Of a stretch of DNA of 41,570 nt, positions 8,828 through 16,201 are shown in pieces (positions within the stretch are counted from its first letter, which is position 1; each line of letters opens with the position of its first letter). The DNA lies in contig VGZX01000012.1 in the NCBI GenBank assembly GCA_016872415.1, forward strand, positions 1 to 41,570, in the 5' to 3' direction. A model generated the notes under the pieces. The model made no database searches and was not told the origin of the DNA. It worked only from the letters and a program-made list of their open reading frames with translations. The translations under genes and the position numbers were made by a program. The stretch comes from SAR202 cluster bacterium (lineage in GTDB: Bacteria; Chloroflexota; Dehalococcoidia; Lucifugimonadales; Australimonadaceae).

Positions 8828-9712
8828 GTGGACAAAAGCATCGCGCTGAACACCCGCTTGTTGCGGGTTAGCACCACCCGTGTCGACGGCGGATGCGTCT
8901 TCGGCGCGCTGCCGAAGGAACGATGGGAGCAGGTGATGGTGCCCGACCGGCAGAATCGCGTGGGCCTCGCCAATTACTCGATGCTGGTGCAGCACCCCGC
9001 CGGCTGGGTGCTGGTGAACGCGGGCCCTGGCGACAAGGCGCCGCTGAACTTCGACTCGATGCCCATGCGGAGCCGGTCGTCGTTGCTGCGCGAGCTGCGC
9101 GAAATGGGCCTGGCGCCCAAGGACATCGCTTTCGTTATCATGACACACATGCACGACGAATACTCGGGGGGCGGCACCCACGTCACGTCCTCCGGGCGCG
9201 TGCTGCCGACCTTCCCGAACGCACGCTACATCATCCAACGCGCTGCGATCCAAGAGGCGTTGCGCCCCAACGAGCGGTCGCACCACTTCTACCGGCGGGA
9301 CGACGTGCAGCCGGTGCTCGAGTCCAACCAGCTCATGGCGGTCGACGGCCAGGCCGAGATCCTGCCGGGCCTTTGGGTCGAGCCGACGCCCGGCCCCACG
9401 GCGGGCCACCAATCGGTGTTCGTGCGGCATCAGGAGGGAACGTCCGTGTTCCTCGGCTCGCTCGTGCCGACGCCGCTGCACCTGTCGCTCCACGTCACCT
9501 GCGCGTCGGACTGGAACCCCGACCTAAGCCTGCGGAGCAAATGCTCCGTGTTCCAGCGCGCCATAGCCAACAACTGGCAGGTCGCGCCGGCGGGCCTGGA
9601 GGGCTGGGTGAGCACCTCGGAGCTGGAGTCGCGCATGCGCCAGCCGGTGCCGAAGCCGCAGCGCCTCGTGGTGCCGGAACCCGTCGAGTCCGAGGCGGTC
9701 GCGGTCGCTTAG
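8828..9712 (+). CDS. Metallo-beta-lactamase-fold protein with altered metal site
   Basis: 294-residue MBL-fold protein of the lactonase-like (AidC/AttM) size class. A GTG start at 8828 is chosen because AGGAG lies 7 bases upstream. The metal motif HxHxDH reads H107-M-H109-D-E111-Y112, so the usual Asp and second His are Glu and Tyr. The later His is present (PTAGH, H194). The bridging Asp is Ser (LGSLVPT, S211), while the PTxxH His (H218) remains. The first metal site could persist in part; the second looks lost. It may be a mononuclear enzyme, a changed activity or a pseudo-enzyme. Its stop overlaps the stop of trmD by two bases in a convergent pair. Confidence 0.8.
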   Translation: MDKSIALNTRLLRVSTTRVDGGCVFGALPKERWEQVMVPDRQNRVGLANYSMLVQHPAGWVLVNAGPGDKAPLNFDSMPMRSRSSLLRELREMGLAPKDIAFVIMTHMHDEYSGGGTHVTSSGRVLPTFPNARYIIQRAAIQEALRPNERSHHFYRRDDVQPVLESNQLMAVDGQAEILPGLWVEPTPGPTAGHQSVFVRHQEGTSVFLGSLVPTPLHLSLHVTCASDWNPDLSLRSKCSVFQRAIANNWQVAPAGLEGWVSTSELESRMRQPVPKPQRLVVPEPVESEAVAVA

Positions 9713-10443
9713 GCCTCGGTCCAACCGAGTCCCCGCAAATACGCTCGGTCGTCCGCGCTCAGCGACGCTGTCCGGAGCAAGTCGGGACGGCGTTCCAGCG
9801 TTTTCAGCAGGGCGGCACGGCGGCGCCACTTGGCGATCTGCTGGTGATTGCCCGACAGCAGCACCTCCGGCACGCCCCACCCACGGTACTCCGACGGTCG
9901 CGTGTATTGCGGGTACTGCAGCAGGCCCGAGGTGTGCGAGTCGTCCGGCAGCGCCTCCTCGCCATGGCCGAGCGCGCCGGGCAGCAGCCGCACCACGGCG
10001 TCGACGATCGTCAGCGCGGGCAGCTCCCCACCGGTGAGCACGTAGTCGCCGACGCTGACCTCCTCGGTCGTCAGGTGCGTCGCCACGCGGTCGTCCACCC
10101 CCTCGTACCGCCCGCAGATCAGCACTAGCATCTCGGCGCGCGACAGGCGTTCGGCGTCCCGTTGCGTGAACAGCCTCCCCTGGGGCGACATGAGCAGCAC
10201 CGGCGACCCGGCGGGCAGCGACAGCGACTCGACCGCTTCGAACAGCGGCTCCGGCCGCATCACCATGCCGGGTCCGCCACCGAATGGGGCGTCGTCCACC
10301 GAGCGGTGGCGGTCGGTCGCGAAGTCGCGCGGGTTGTGGACGTGGATTTCAACGAGGCCGCTACGCTGCGCCCGCGCCATGATGCCGGCGCTCAGCGGGC
10401 CGGGGAACATATCGGGGAAGATGCTGAGGATGTGAACGCGCAT
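9709..10443 (-). CDS. trmD: tRNA (guanine-37-N1) methyltransferase TrmD
   Basis: 244 residues, the usual length. It methylates G37 next to the anticodon and so prevents frameshifting. It starts with the family hallmark [31 protein letters not shown] follows, then the knotted SAM site with [22 protein letters not shown] and [13 protein letters not shown]. It is the last gene of a peroxiredoxin-moaB-trmD set and starts three bases after the moaB stop. Notably it is not next to rimM, rpsP or rplS, its common partners. Confidence 0.97.
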   Translation of the reverse strand: MRVHILSIFPDMFPGPLSAGIMARAQRSGLVEIHVHNPRDFATDRHRSVDDAPFGGGPGMVMRPEPLFEAVESLSLPAGSPVLLMSPQGRLFTQRDAERLSRAEMLVLICGRYEGVDDRVATHLTTEEVSVGDYVLTGGELPALTIVDAVVRLLPGALGHGEEALPDDSHTSGLLQYPQYTRPSEYRGWGVPEVLLSGNHQQIAKWRRRAALLKTLERRPDLLRTASLSADDRAYLRGLGWTEA

Positions 10444-10446
10444 GCG

Positions 10447-10929
10447 TTAGTGCCCGCGCTGGCGCCCCGTCAGCTGGCCGAGCACGTGCGAGAGCACCGG
10501 TTTCAGCACGTCGAGGCCGTCCTGCACGCCCTTGGGGCTGCCCGGAAGGTTCACGATGAGCGTCCTGCCGCGCACGCCGGCGACGCCTCGGCTCAGCATC
10601 GCCATGGGTGTCTTCGTCATGCCATAGGTGCGCAACGCCTCGGGGATGCCGGGTGCCGCCCGCTCGATCACCGCGAGCGTGGCTTCCGGCATCACGTCGC
10701 GGTCGCTGAACCCTGTGCCGCCGGTGGTGATGATGGCATCGAGCTGCTCCGCGTCCGCCCACTGGCGCAATAGGTATTCAATGGTGGCGCGATCGTCCGG
10801 CACGACCAGATACCGCTTTTGCTCGAAATCGGGCGGGCCGAACGCCTGCTGAATCAGCGGCCCGCCGGTGTCGGCGCGTTCGCCGCGAGCGCCCGCGTCG
10901 GAACTGGTGAGCACTCCGATGGTATACAT
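10447..10929 (-). CDS. moaB: Molybdenum cofactor biosynthesis protein MoaB/MogA
   Basis: 160 residues. The protein adenylylates molybdopterin before metal insertion. Family signatures are the N-terminal [38 protein letters not shown] (the TGGTG phosphate-binding loop with the conserved Asp) and [12 protein letters not shown] near the end. It sits 14 bases after the peroxiredoxin gene and three bases before trmD, so it is likely cotranscribed. MoaB and MogA cannot be separated by eye, and no other moa genes are in the window. Confidence 0.93.
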   Translation of the reverse strand: MYTIGVLTSSDAGARGERADTGGPLIQQAFGPPDFEQKRYLVVPDDRATIEYLLRQWADAEQLDAIITTGGTGFSDRDVMPEATLAVIERAAPGIPEALRTYGMTKTPMAMLSRGVAGVRGRTLIVNLPGSPKGVQDGLDVLKPVLSHVLGQLTGRQRGH

Positions 10930-10943
10930 GGCGGCCTATGCTA

Positions 10944-11417
10944 TCACGCGCGGTTGGGGGTGACCGCGGGCAAGCCCTCTAGCGTCGCCAGCACGGCGTC
11001 CAAATGGCTGTTCATGCGAAATTCGTCATGGTGGGCCAGGTGAATCAAACCGTCCGCGCCGACCACGTAGGTGACTCGGGAGGTGCCAAGGCCAAGCGTG
11101 CGTCGCACGTCGTATGACCGCGCGACCCGTTTGCCGTGGTCCGACATGAACTGGAACGGCGCGCCGTACTGGTCGCGGAACCGCCGCAAAGTCGCGATGT
11201 CGTCGCCGCTGATGCCGAGGACGAGCGCGCCGCTTCGCGTCACGGCGTCGTGGCCGTCGCGAAAGCGGCACGTCTCCTTCGTGCAACCGGGCGTGAATGC
11301 CTTGGGGAAGAAGTAGAGGACGACGTGACGCCGGCCTCGCTCCGATGCCAGATCGAACGCGGTGCCATCGGTCAAGGTTCCGGAGAACGGCGGCGCCGGC
11401 GTATGTACCTTCAGCAT
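10944..11417 (-). CDS. bcp: Peroxiredoxin, Bcp/PrxQ type
   Basis: 157-residue thiol peroxidase of the AhpC/TSA fold. The active-site segment FTPGCTKETCRFRD carries the peroxidatic Cys and, five residues later, the resolving Cys typical of Bcp/PrxQ. GISGDD, FQFMSDH and TYVVGADGLI follow in the usual order. It is first in a three-gene minus-strand operon and diverges from the SDR at 11528, with about 110 bases between them for promoters. Confidence 0.94.
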   Translation of the reverse strand: MLKVHTPAPPFSGTLTDGTAFDLASERGRRHVVLYFFPKAFTPGCTKETCRFRDGHDAVTRSGALVLGISGDDIATLRRFRDQYGAPFQFMSDHGKRVARSYDVRRTLGLGTSRVTYVVGADGLIHLAHHDEFRMNSHLDAVLATLEGLPAVTPNRA

Positions 11418-11527
11418 GTGCAGCCTCCCACTCCTACGTTACTACGCGACCGCGCTTGCCGCGATTGCCCGGATGCGTTACGTTTATCCCTTGGCGGCAC
11501 AGCCGCCGACCCTTCGTAGGTGCGCGC

Positions 11528-12301
11528 ATGGATCTCCAACTGCACGGCAAGACCGCCATCGTGACCGGCGGCGGATCGGGCCTCGGAAAGCATATCGCCC
11601 TTGCCTTGGCTGAAGAGGGCGCCGACGTCGTGATCGCCTCGCGAGATCGGTCCCGCCTCGGCCGCGTCGCCCATCAGATCGCGGACGCCACCGGCCGCCG
11701 CGTGATCCCGATTGCCTACGACATCACGGACCGCCGGCTCGTGGCCGCGATGGTCGATGCCGCGGCGCGCGAGCTCGGGCGCATAGACATCTTGGTGAAC
11801 AACGGCGCCCCGGCGGGCGGGGGCGGAGGCCTGCCGCTTGCCCACACGACAGACGAGTTAGTGCTGGAAAACCTCGATGTGAAGTCGGTGGGCTACCTGC
11901 GGTGCATCCGCGCCGTGGCGCCCCACATGCTGCGCCAACGCTTCGGCCGCATCGTCAACATCGCCGGCATGGCCGCGCGATACAGCGGCGCCATCGCGGG
12001 CGGCATGCGGAACGCAGCGGTGGTCGTCATGGCGAAGAACGTCGCCGATCAGCTGGGCCCGCATGGCATCGCCGTCACGACGGTGCACCCCGGCGGCATA
12101 TGGACGGATGAGTCCAGCGATTGGATAGAGAACGACCGCCGGGGCACGCGGCTGAGCAGCTATGGCGAGGGCGACGAGAACGCGATCCGCCGGGCGATCA
12201 CCCCGCGCGACCTCGCCAACGTAGTCCTGTTTCTTTGTTCGCCCCACGCCGCCGCGGTCACCGGCGAGGCGATCAGCGTGGCCGGCGGCGGCGAATACTG
12301 A
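11528..12301 (+). CDS. SDR-fold protein with replaced catalytic residues
   Basis: 257 residues. The nucleotide-binding TGGGSGLG motif is intact and the fold is a classical short-chain dehydrogenase, with NNGA in place of NNAG. The catalytic YxxxK is missing: the aligned segment is G158-G-M-R-N162 followed by AAVVVMAKNVADQL. The preceding catalytic Ser position reads NIAG. It may bind a nucleotide without classical reduction, or use other residues. The start is the ATG after the TAGGTGCGCGC stretch. The next gene begins 18 bases downstream and is probably cotranscribed. Confidence 0.85.
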   Translation: MDLQLHGKTAIVTGGGSGLGKHIALALAEEGADVVIASRDRSRLGRVAHQIADATGRRVIPIAYDITDRRLVAAMVDAAARELGRIDILVNNGAPAGGGGGLPLAHTTDELVLENLDVKSVGYLRCIRAVAPHMLRQRFGRIVNIAGMAARYSGAIAGGMRNAAVVVMAKNVADQLGPHGIAVTTVHPGGIWTDESSDWIENDRRGTRLSSYGEGDENAIRRAITPRDLANVVLFLCSPHAAAVTGEAISVAGGGEY

Positions 12302-12319
12302 CCCACGAGGAATGCACGC

Positions 12320-12949
12320 ATGACGCTGGGCAACATCGGCAAGCCCGACGCGGCGCAGCTTGGGCCCAAGCGCAAGCTGCTGCTCGTTCCATTCGTCGTG
12401 GCGCTGGACGACGACCCATCCTACCGGGCGCTCGTGGAGCGTTATTGGCAAGAGGCCGCAAGCCAGGTCCGGAACCTGGAGGCATCGCTCGGCGCCGTCA
12501 AGCACTTGTTCCATGAGGGCACTGCTGTCGACAGCGAAACCGAGATGCGGAACCTGGAGCGCGGCAATCCAGAGGGGTTCGGCTTCGTCAAGGAGTTGAC
12601 CATCCGGGGCGCCGCGCTGCGGCCCACCGAGGACCCCGACACGTTCCTGGAGGCCTACGATCTCCAGCGTTGCCTAATGGTGGCCCGCATGAGCAACAAA
12701 GTGATGCAGCAGCTGTACGAGTGGTTCGAGCAGGCGCGCCGCCGCCGGTTCGACGCCATCGGCAAGCGCATCGACGAGACGCTGAAGGAGTCCGAGACGG
12801 GGCTGCTCATCATCACCACCGACCACCAGGTGCAGTTCCCGGCCGACATCCAGGTGTTCTACGTCGCGCCCCCGGCGTTGAACGACATCGAGCGGTGGCT
12901 CAAGGACCACCCGACGCCGACGTCCGGCAATGCCGAGGACTCTTTCTAG
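12320..12949 (+). CDS. Conserved-looking protein of unknown function
   Basis: 209 residues, soluble, no signal peptide. The N-terminus has KLLLVPFVVALDDDPSYRALVERYW. The middle is helical and charged (ARMSNKVMQQLYEWFEQARRRRFDAIGKRIDETL). The C-terminal part, SETGLLIITTDHQVQFPADIQVFYVAPPALNDIERWLKDH, looks like an alternating beta-alpha fold. I do not recognise the family. It follows the altered SDR by 18 bases. Its TAG overlaps the reverse-strand stop of the CinA remnant (12946). Confidence 0.75.
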   Translation: MTLGNIGKPDAAQLGPKRKLLLVPFVVALDDDPSYRALVERYWQEAASQVRNLEASLGAVKHLFHEGTAVDSETEMRNLERGNPEGFGFVKELTIRGAALRPTEDPDTFLEAYDLQRCLMVARMSNKVMQQLYEWFEQARRRRFDAIGKRIDETLKESETGLLIITTDHQVQFPADIQVFYVAPPALNDIERWLKDHPTPTSGNAEDSF

Positions 12950-13238
12950 CCAGCCGCCAACGCATCGCGCAGGAAGGCCGGCGCCTCCGCGTTCTTCAAG
13001 GGAGCCATCGTCACATATGACCACCGCAGCCGCGTCGCGCTGCTCGGCATCGCGGAGCAGGAGATGCGACGCCACGGCACCGTTAGCGAGCCGCACGCGA
13101 TGGCGATGGCGGAGGCCGCGCCAGCCGCTCGCCGATGCGGCCTCCGGTCGTGCCCTCGGCCACGGCCAAGGTCAATCCGCGTTCGCGCAGCAGCAGGCCC
13201 ACCTGCCCCGCCAGCGCCAACTCCGACTCCACGCCCAT
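12946..13238 (-). pseudogene. Scrambled CinA-type (nicotinamide-nucleotide amidase) remnant with internal inversion
   Basis: Two pieces of one CinA C-terminal-type domain lie here on opposite strands. On the minus strand an ATG at 13238 opens MGVESELALAGQVGLLL, then RERGLTLAVAEGTTGGRIGERL, ending near 13118; it matches the start of PncC/CinA (AESCTGG region). On the plus strand, 12971-13120 encodes AGASAFFKGAIVTYDHRSRV, then ALLGIAEQEMRRHGTVSEP, which is the next part of the same domain (SSAYF...VTYSNEAK...HGAVSEP). The minus strand resumes with FLRDALAAG and a stop at 12946. So the middle is inverted and about 60 residues are missing. The catalytic Ser is already Gly (AEGTTGG). A misassembly is the main alternative. 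Confidence 0.75.
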
Positions 13239-13276
13239 CGCTCGCCTCGCGCAACGGTTGCCGCGAGTCTACTGCA

Positions 13277-14623
13277 TTAGGCGGCGAGGGCGGCGGGCGA
13301 GGGCGCCGTGGCCGCCATGCCGCACGTTGCCGAGCTCAGTGGACACGCGGCGCAGTCGGTGTGCGCGTGCCGTTCGTGCGCGGCGGCCGCTGCGGCGGGA
13401 GCCGGTGCCGGGTCGCTCGACAAAGCCTGGAACAACGGCAACATGCTCTGCTTCGCGCGGACGGGCCGGTGGCCGGCGAACCGCACGAAGGGCAGGGCGC
13501 GCTTCAGCACGACGCCCATCGCCTGTAAGTCGCGCTGGTTGTCGATCGTGTGCCGCATGCGCTGGCGCACGATCCGCTCCGCCGCCATTGGCCCGATGCC
13601 GGGCACCCGTAGCAGGTCGTCGTGGCTGGCCGTGTTGATGTCCATTGGGAAGCGGTCGTACTGCTCGACGGCGATCCGCAGCTTGGGGTCGGCGCGGTGG
13701 TCCAGAAAGCCGTCGTCGAACGCCAGCGCCAGCTCGTCGTCGTTGAAACGGTAGACCCTCGTGAGCCAATCGAGCTGATACAGGCGGTGCTCGCGCACCA
13801 ACGGCGTCGGTGGGTGCTCCTCAAGCGGCGTGTATTTGATGGGCCTGAACGCGGAGTAATAGATGCGCTTGAAGCCCAGCTCGCGGTAGAGGTGCCGCTG
13901 CCGGACGTGAATGTCCCAGTCGGTTTCGTCGGCCGCGCCGACGACGAGCTGCGTCGCCTGGCCGACGCTGCCGCCGTAGGTCTCCTCCATCAGCCGCTGT
14001 ATCCGCAGCATCGGCTGCAGCATGCCCGCGTTCCAGCGCTTCATGGTGCTAATGCGGTTCAACAGCTCCTCGCTGGGCTGCTCCATGTTGATCGACAGCC
14101 TCGTTCCCAGCCGCTGCGCCGCCACGATCAACCCCGTGTCGGTGGTGCCGGGCATCACCTTCAGGTGGATGTAGCCGCGGAACCCATATTTCCGGCGCAC
14201 CGTTTCCACCACCGCCAGCAATCGCTCCTGCGTGGCGTTGGGGTCCTTGAATATCCCGCTGCTCAGAAACAGGCCGTCCACCGTTTGGCGCCGGTGCATC
14301 TCATCGAACAACTTCGCCAACTCGTCCACCTTGAAGCCGTACCGCTTGCGCGGCACCCAATGGGAATTGGGGCAGTAGAAGCAGTCCATCATGCAATAAT
14401 CTGTGAACATGACGCGGAGCAGCGAGAGCCTCTTGCCGTTGGGCATCGCCGCCCGGTAGACGCCCGCATGCGGCGTGACGCCGCCGCGCGCGGCGATGCC
14501 GTGCCAGTCCGGCCTTGGAATCGACCGGCCTTCCGCGCCGTTCACGGAAAGCACGTCGTCCGTCGCCATTCCACCAAGGTGCCGCAGCTTCTCGTACACG
14601 TCCGGCGACTGCTGTATCAACAT
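13277..14623 (-). CDS. Radical SAM / helix-hairpin-helix putative DNA modification or repair protein
   Basis: 448 residues. The radical SAM cluster motif is C77-M-M-D-C81-F-Y-C84, in the order seen in the 'rSAM_link_UDG' family (TIGR03916). After the barrel comes a helix-hairpin-helix segment (DINTASHDDLLRVPGIGPMAAERI), a DNA-binding motif. A C-terminal extension holds C424, C427 and C434 (CAACPLSSATC), a possible extra metal site. The ATG at 14623 has AGAGG about 8 bases upstream. A perfect LexA-type palindrome overlaps the promoter 32-52 bases upstream, so the gene is very likely SOS-regulated. The UDG-like partner usually found next to this family is not in the window. Confidence 0.9.
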   Translation of the reverse strand: MLIQQSPDVYEKLRHLGGMATDDVLSVNGAEGRSIPRPDWHGIAARGGVTPHAGVYRAAMPNGKRLSLLRVMFTDYCMMDCFYCPNSHWVPRKRYGFKVDELAKLFDEMHRRQTVDGLFLSSGIFKDPNATQERLLAVVETVRRKYGFRGYIHLKVMPGTTDTGLIVAAQRLGTRLSINMEQPSEELLNRISTMKRWNAGMLQPMLRIQRLMEETYGGSVGQATQLVVGAADETDWDIHVRQRHLYRELGFKRIYYSAFRPIKYTPLEEHPPTPLVREHRLYQLDWLTRVYRFNDDELALAFDDGFLDHRADPKLRIAVEQYDRFPMDINTASHDDLLRVPGIGPMAAERIVRQRMRHTIDNQRDLQAMGVVLKRALPFVRFAGHRPVRAKQSMLPLFQALSSDPAPAPAAAAAAHERHAHTDCAACPLSSATCGMAATAPSPAALAA

Positions 14624-14653
14624 GGGATAACCTCTGTTTCGGGTGGGGTCGCA

Positions 14654-14684
14654 TTAATAGAACATACGTTCTATTCAAAGTCAA
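14654..14684 (-). promoter_or_regulatory. SOS promoter with LexA box (14656-14675)
   Basis: AATAGAACATACGTTCTATT at 14656-14675 is a perfect inverted repeat of eight bases around ATAC. It contains GAAC-N4-GTTC, the core of Gram-positive LexA sites. Reading leftward, TTGACT (14684-14679) is a good -35 and TATTAA (14659-14654) a -10 at 19 bases. The palindrome fills the spacer, so bound LexA would block RNA polymerase at the radical SAM gene. Confidence 0.85.
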
Positions 14685-14820
14685 GCATTCGCCCACCGGC
14701 CCTGCTTGCTTCGCGTGGGTTGGAGGTGTTTGACCATGCTCACCCTGGTAGTGAAGGCTTAGCGCATGACCGGCATGATGCTCGCCCGCCTTTGGCAAAG
14801 AGAACCACCGCCAGGGCGTT

Positions 14821-14850
14821 TTGACCGGCCGTGATGCGGAAGTCTATACT
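14821..14850 (+). promoter_or_regulatory. tRNA-Pro promoter
   Basis: TTGACC at 14821-14826 and TATACT at 14845-14850 are separated by 18 bases. They lie 12 bases ahead of the first base of the mature tRNA, as expected for a tRNA transcript with a short leader. Confidence 0.7.
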
Positions 14851-14861
14851 TATCGGCGTGT

Positions 14862-14938
14862 CGGGGAATAGCGCAGCTTGGTAGCGCGCCACGTTTGGGA
14901 CGTGGAGGTCCCGAGTTCGAGTCTCGGTTCCCCGACCA
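14862..14938 (+). tRNA. tRNA-Pro (anticodon UGG)
   Basis: Complete cloverleaf. The acceptor is CGGGGAA (14862-14868) paired with TTCCCCG (14928-14934). The anticodon stem CACGT/ACGTG encloses the loop TTTGGGA with anticodon TGG. The T-arm CCGAG-TTCGAGT-CTCGG is perfect. The discriminator is A and CCA is encoded. It stands alone, not in a tRNA cluster. Confidence 0.97.
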
Positions 14939-14962
14939 TCTTCATCCGCGCCGACGACCAGC

Positions 14963-14991
14963 AGACGGCTCCGAATGCCTCGGAGCCGTCT
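14963..14991. terminator. Strong hairpin after tRNA-Pro
   Basis: A perfect 12-bp stem (AGACGGCTCCGA, 14963-14974, with TCGGAGCCGTCT, 14980-14991) closes a five-base loop 25 bases after the tRNA. No T-run follows (CCCTCG), so it is a stem-type terminator or a processing barrier rather than a textbook intrinsic terminator. Confidence 0.55.
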
Positions 14992-15162
14992 CCCTCGTGG
15001 CCGAGGCGCAACCCGGGACGTCGACGGCCAAGGGATGAGCGCCACGCGCGAACGGCGCCAAACCGGCGCGGGCCGGTCCGCTGGTCGATTGCGTCAAATA
15101 TTCGCCGCCGGCATGGTTGGGCCCCGTATCGACTCACGAATCTCGCCCGCAAGGTGGAGAAC

Positions 15163-15534
15163 ATGGACCTCGGGGCATTTTCGATCAGCCTTGCCGTTCG
15201 GGACTTCATCGCGTCGAGGGACTTCTACCGGCTGCTCGGTTTCGAGGTCGTCGGCGGAGACGCGGACCAGCATTGGCTGATCCTGAAAAACGGCGACCAC
15301 GTCATCGGCCTGTTTCAAGGGATGTTCGAGAAGAACATACTGACCTTCAATCCCGGCTGGGACCATGACGGCCAGCCGCTGCTCGAGTTCACTGACGTTC
15401 GGGAGCTCCAGCGCCGGCTGAAGGAGCGGGGCATCCCGTTCCAGCAGGAAGCGGACGAGGCCCCCAGCGGGCCGGCCAGCTTCGTGATCGTCGATCCAGA
15501 CGGCAATCCGATCCTGGTCGACCAGCACCGCTGA
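15163..15534 (+). CDS. VOC-superfamily (glyoxalase-fold) protein
   Basis: 123 residues, one vicinal-oxygen-chelate domain. [26 protein letters not shown] is the first beta-alpha-beta unit. The second module ends [16 protein letters not shown]. The family includes glyoxalase I, dioxygenases and antibiotic-binding proteins, so substrate is not predictable. The start at 15163 follows AAGGTGGAGAAC. It lies between tRNA-Pro and the light-related cluster and points towards the cluster. Confidence 0.85.
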   Translation: MDLGAFSISLAVRDFIASRDFYRLLGFEVVGGDADQHWLILKNGDHVIGLFQGMFEKNILTFNPGWDHDGQPLLEFTDVRELQRRLKERGIPFQQEADEAPSGPASFVIVDPDGNPILVDQHR

Positions 15535-15749
15535 CGAGGCCGCCGGCTCCCCAAACCGCCCTCAATGCGGACCGAGGCCCGTGGCGGCCGTCCGAACCCG
15601 CTTCACGCATAAGAGGAGTCCCCTGCATGAGGAGCCACGCATTGGGGGCGGCGGCTCGCGCGAATGGCACGATGCGATCTTGAGAATAGGCCCGGCGAGT
15701 CCAGGCCCGTCGTCCACGCTCCCTCACCGCTCCGGCAGCCCGCCAGCCA
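15535..15749. other. Eroded region with no recognisable gene
   Basis: I see no gene in these 215 bases. They probably hold the decayed 3' part of the NAD(P)-binding protein gene that ends recognisably near 15750. Confidence 0.4.
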
Positions 15750-16197
15750 GCCGAACACGGGCCCTGCGCGCAGCTCCAGCACCGGCACGCCACTTTCCGC
15801 CAGCACGCGCCCCGTCTCCTGTCGCGACCGCAGGTGCTCGCTCAGCTTCGATTCGGGATCACCCAGCGCACCGAGGAAAACGATGCGCTTCACCCCCCGT
15901 TGATTTCGCCACGGCTGCAAATGCCATCGCCGCCCTGCGTTCCGCGTCATGAAATGCGCGGCCCTTCCGCATACTATGGATGAGGTAATACGCCACGTCG
16001 CAGCCCGTAATCGCCGCGGCCAGCGCCTCCTCGTCGCGCACGTCCCCCTTCACCGCCTGGATGTGGGACACCCACGCCGACTGGGGAAGGCGGTGCAGGT
16101 CGCGTACCAACGCCCGCACCTCGTGGCCCGCGTCCAGCAATCGTGGGCCAAGATGCCCTCCAATGTACCCGGTTGCGCCTGTCAGCAGCACCTTCAT
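15750..16197 (-). pseudogene. NAD(P)H-binding (NmrA/epimerase-like) protein, frameshifted and 3'-truncated
   Basis: The start MKVLLTGATGYIGGHLGPRL is an intact dinucleotide fold (TGATGYIGG) and continues to residue about 100 (AMAFAAVAKSTG). There a run of six C (plus strand 15893-15898) holds one base too many. The frame ends in GEAHRFPRCAG, whereas the next frame continues the family as VKRIVFLGALGDPESKLSEH, then LRSRQETGRVLAESGVPVLELRAGP. Similarity stops near 15750, so about half the usual protein is absent. It is the last gene of the photolyase-RudS operon, beginning four bases after the RudS stop. Confidence 0.8.
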
Positions 16198-16201
16198 CGC
16201 A

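Noticed and set aside
14862..15162. Attachment-site duplicate of the tRNA-Pro 3' end
   Set aside because: No second copy of the T-arm/acceptor sequence was noticed between 15 and 24 kb and no integrase is present, so island integration stays only a hypothesis.
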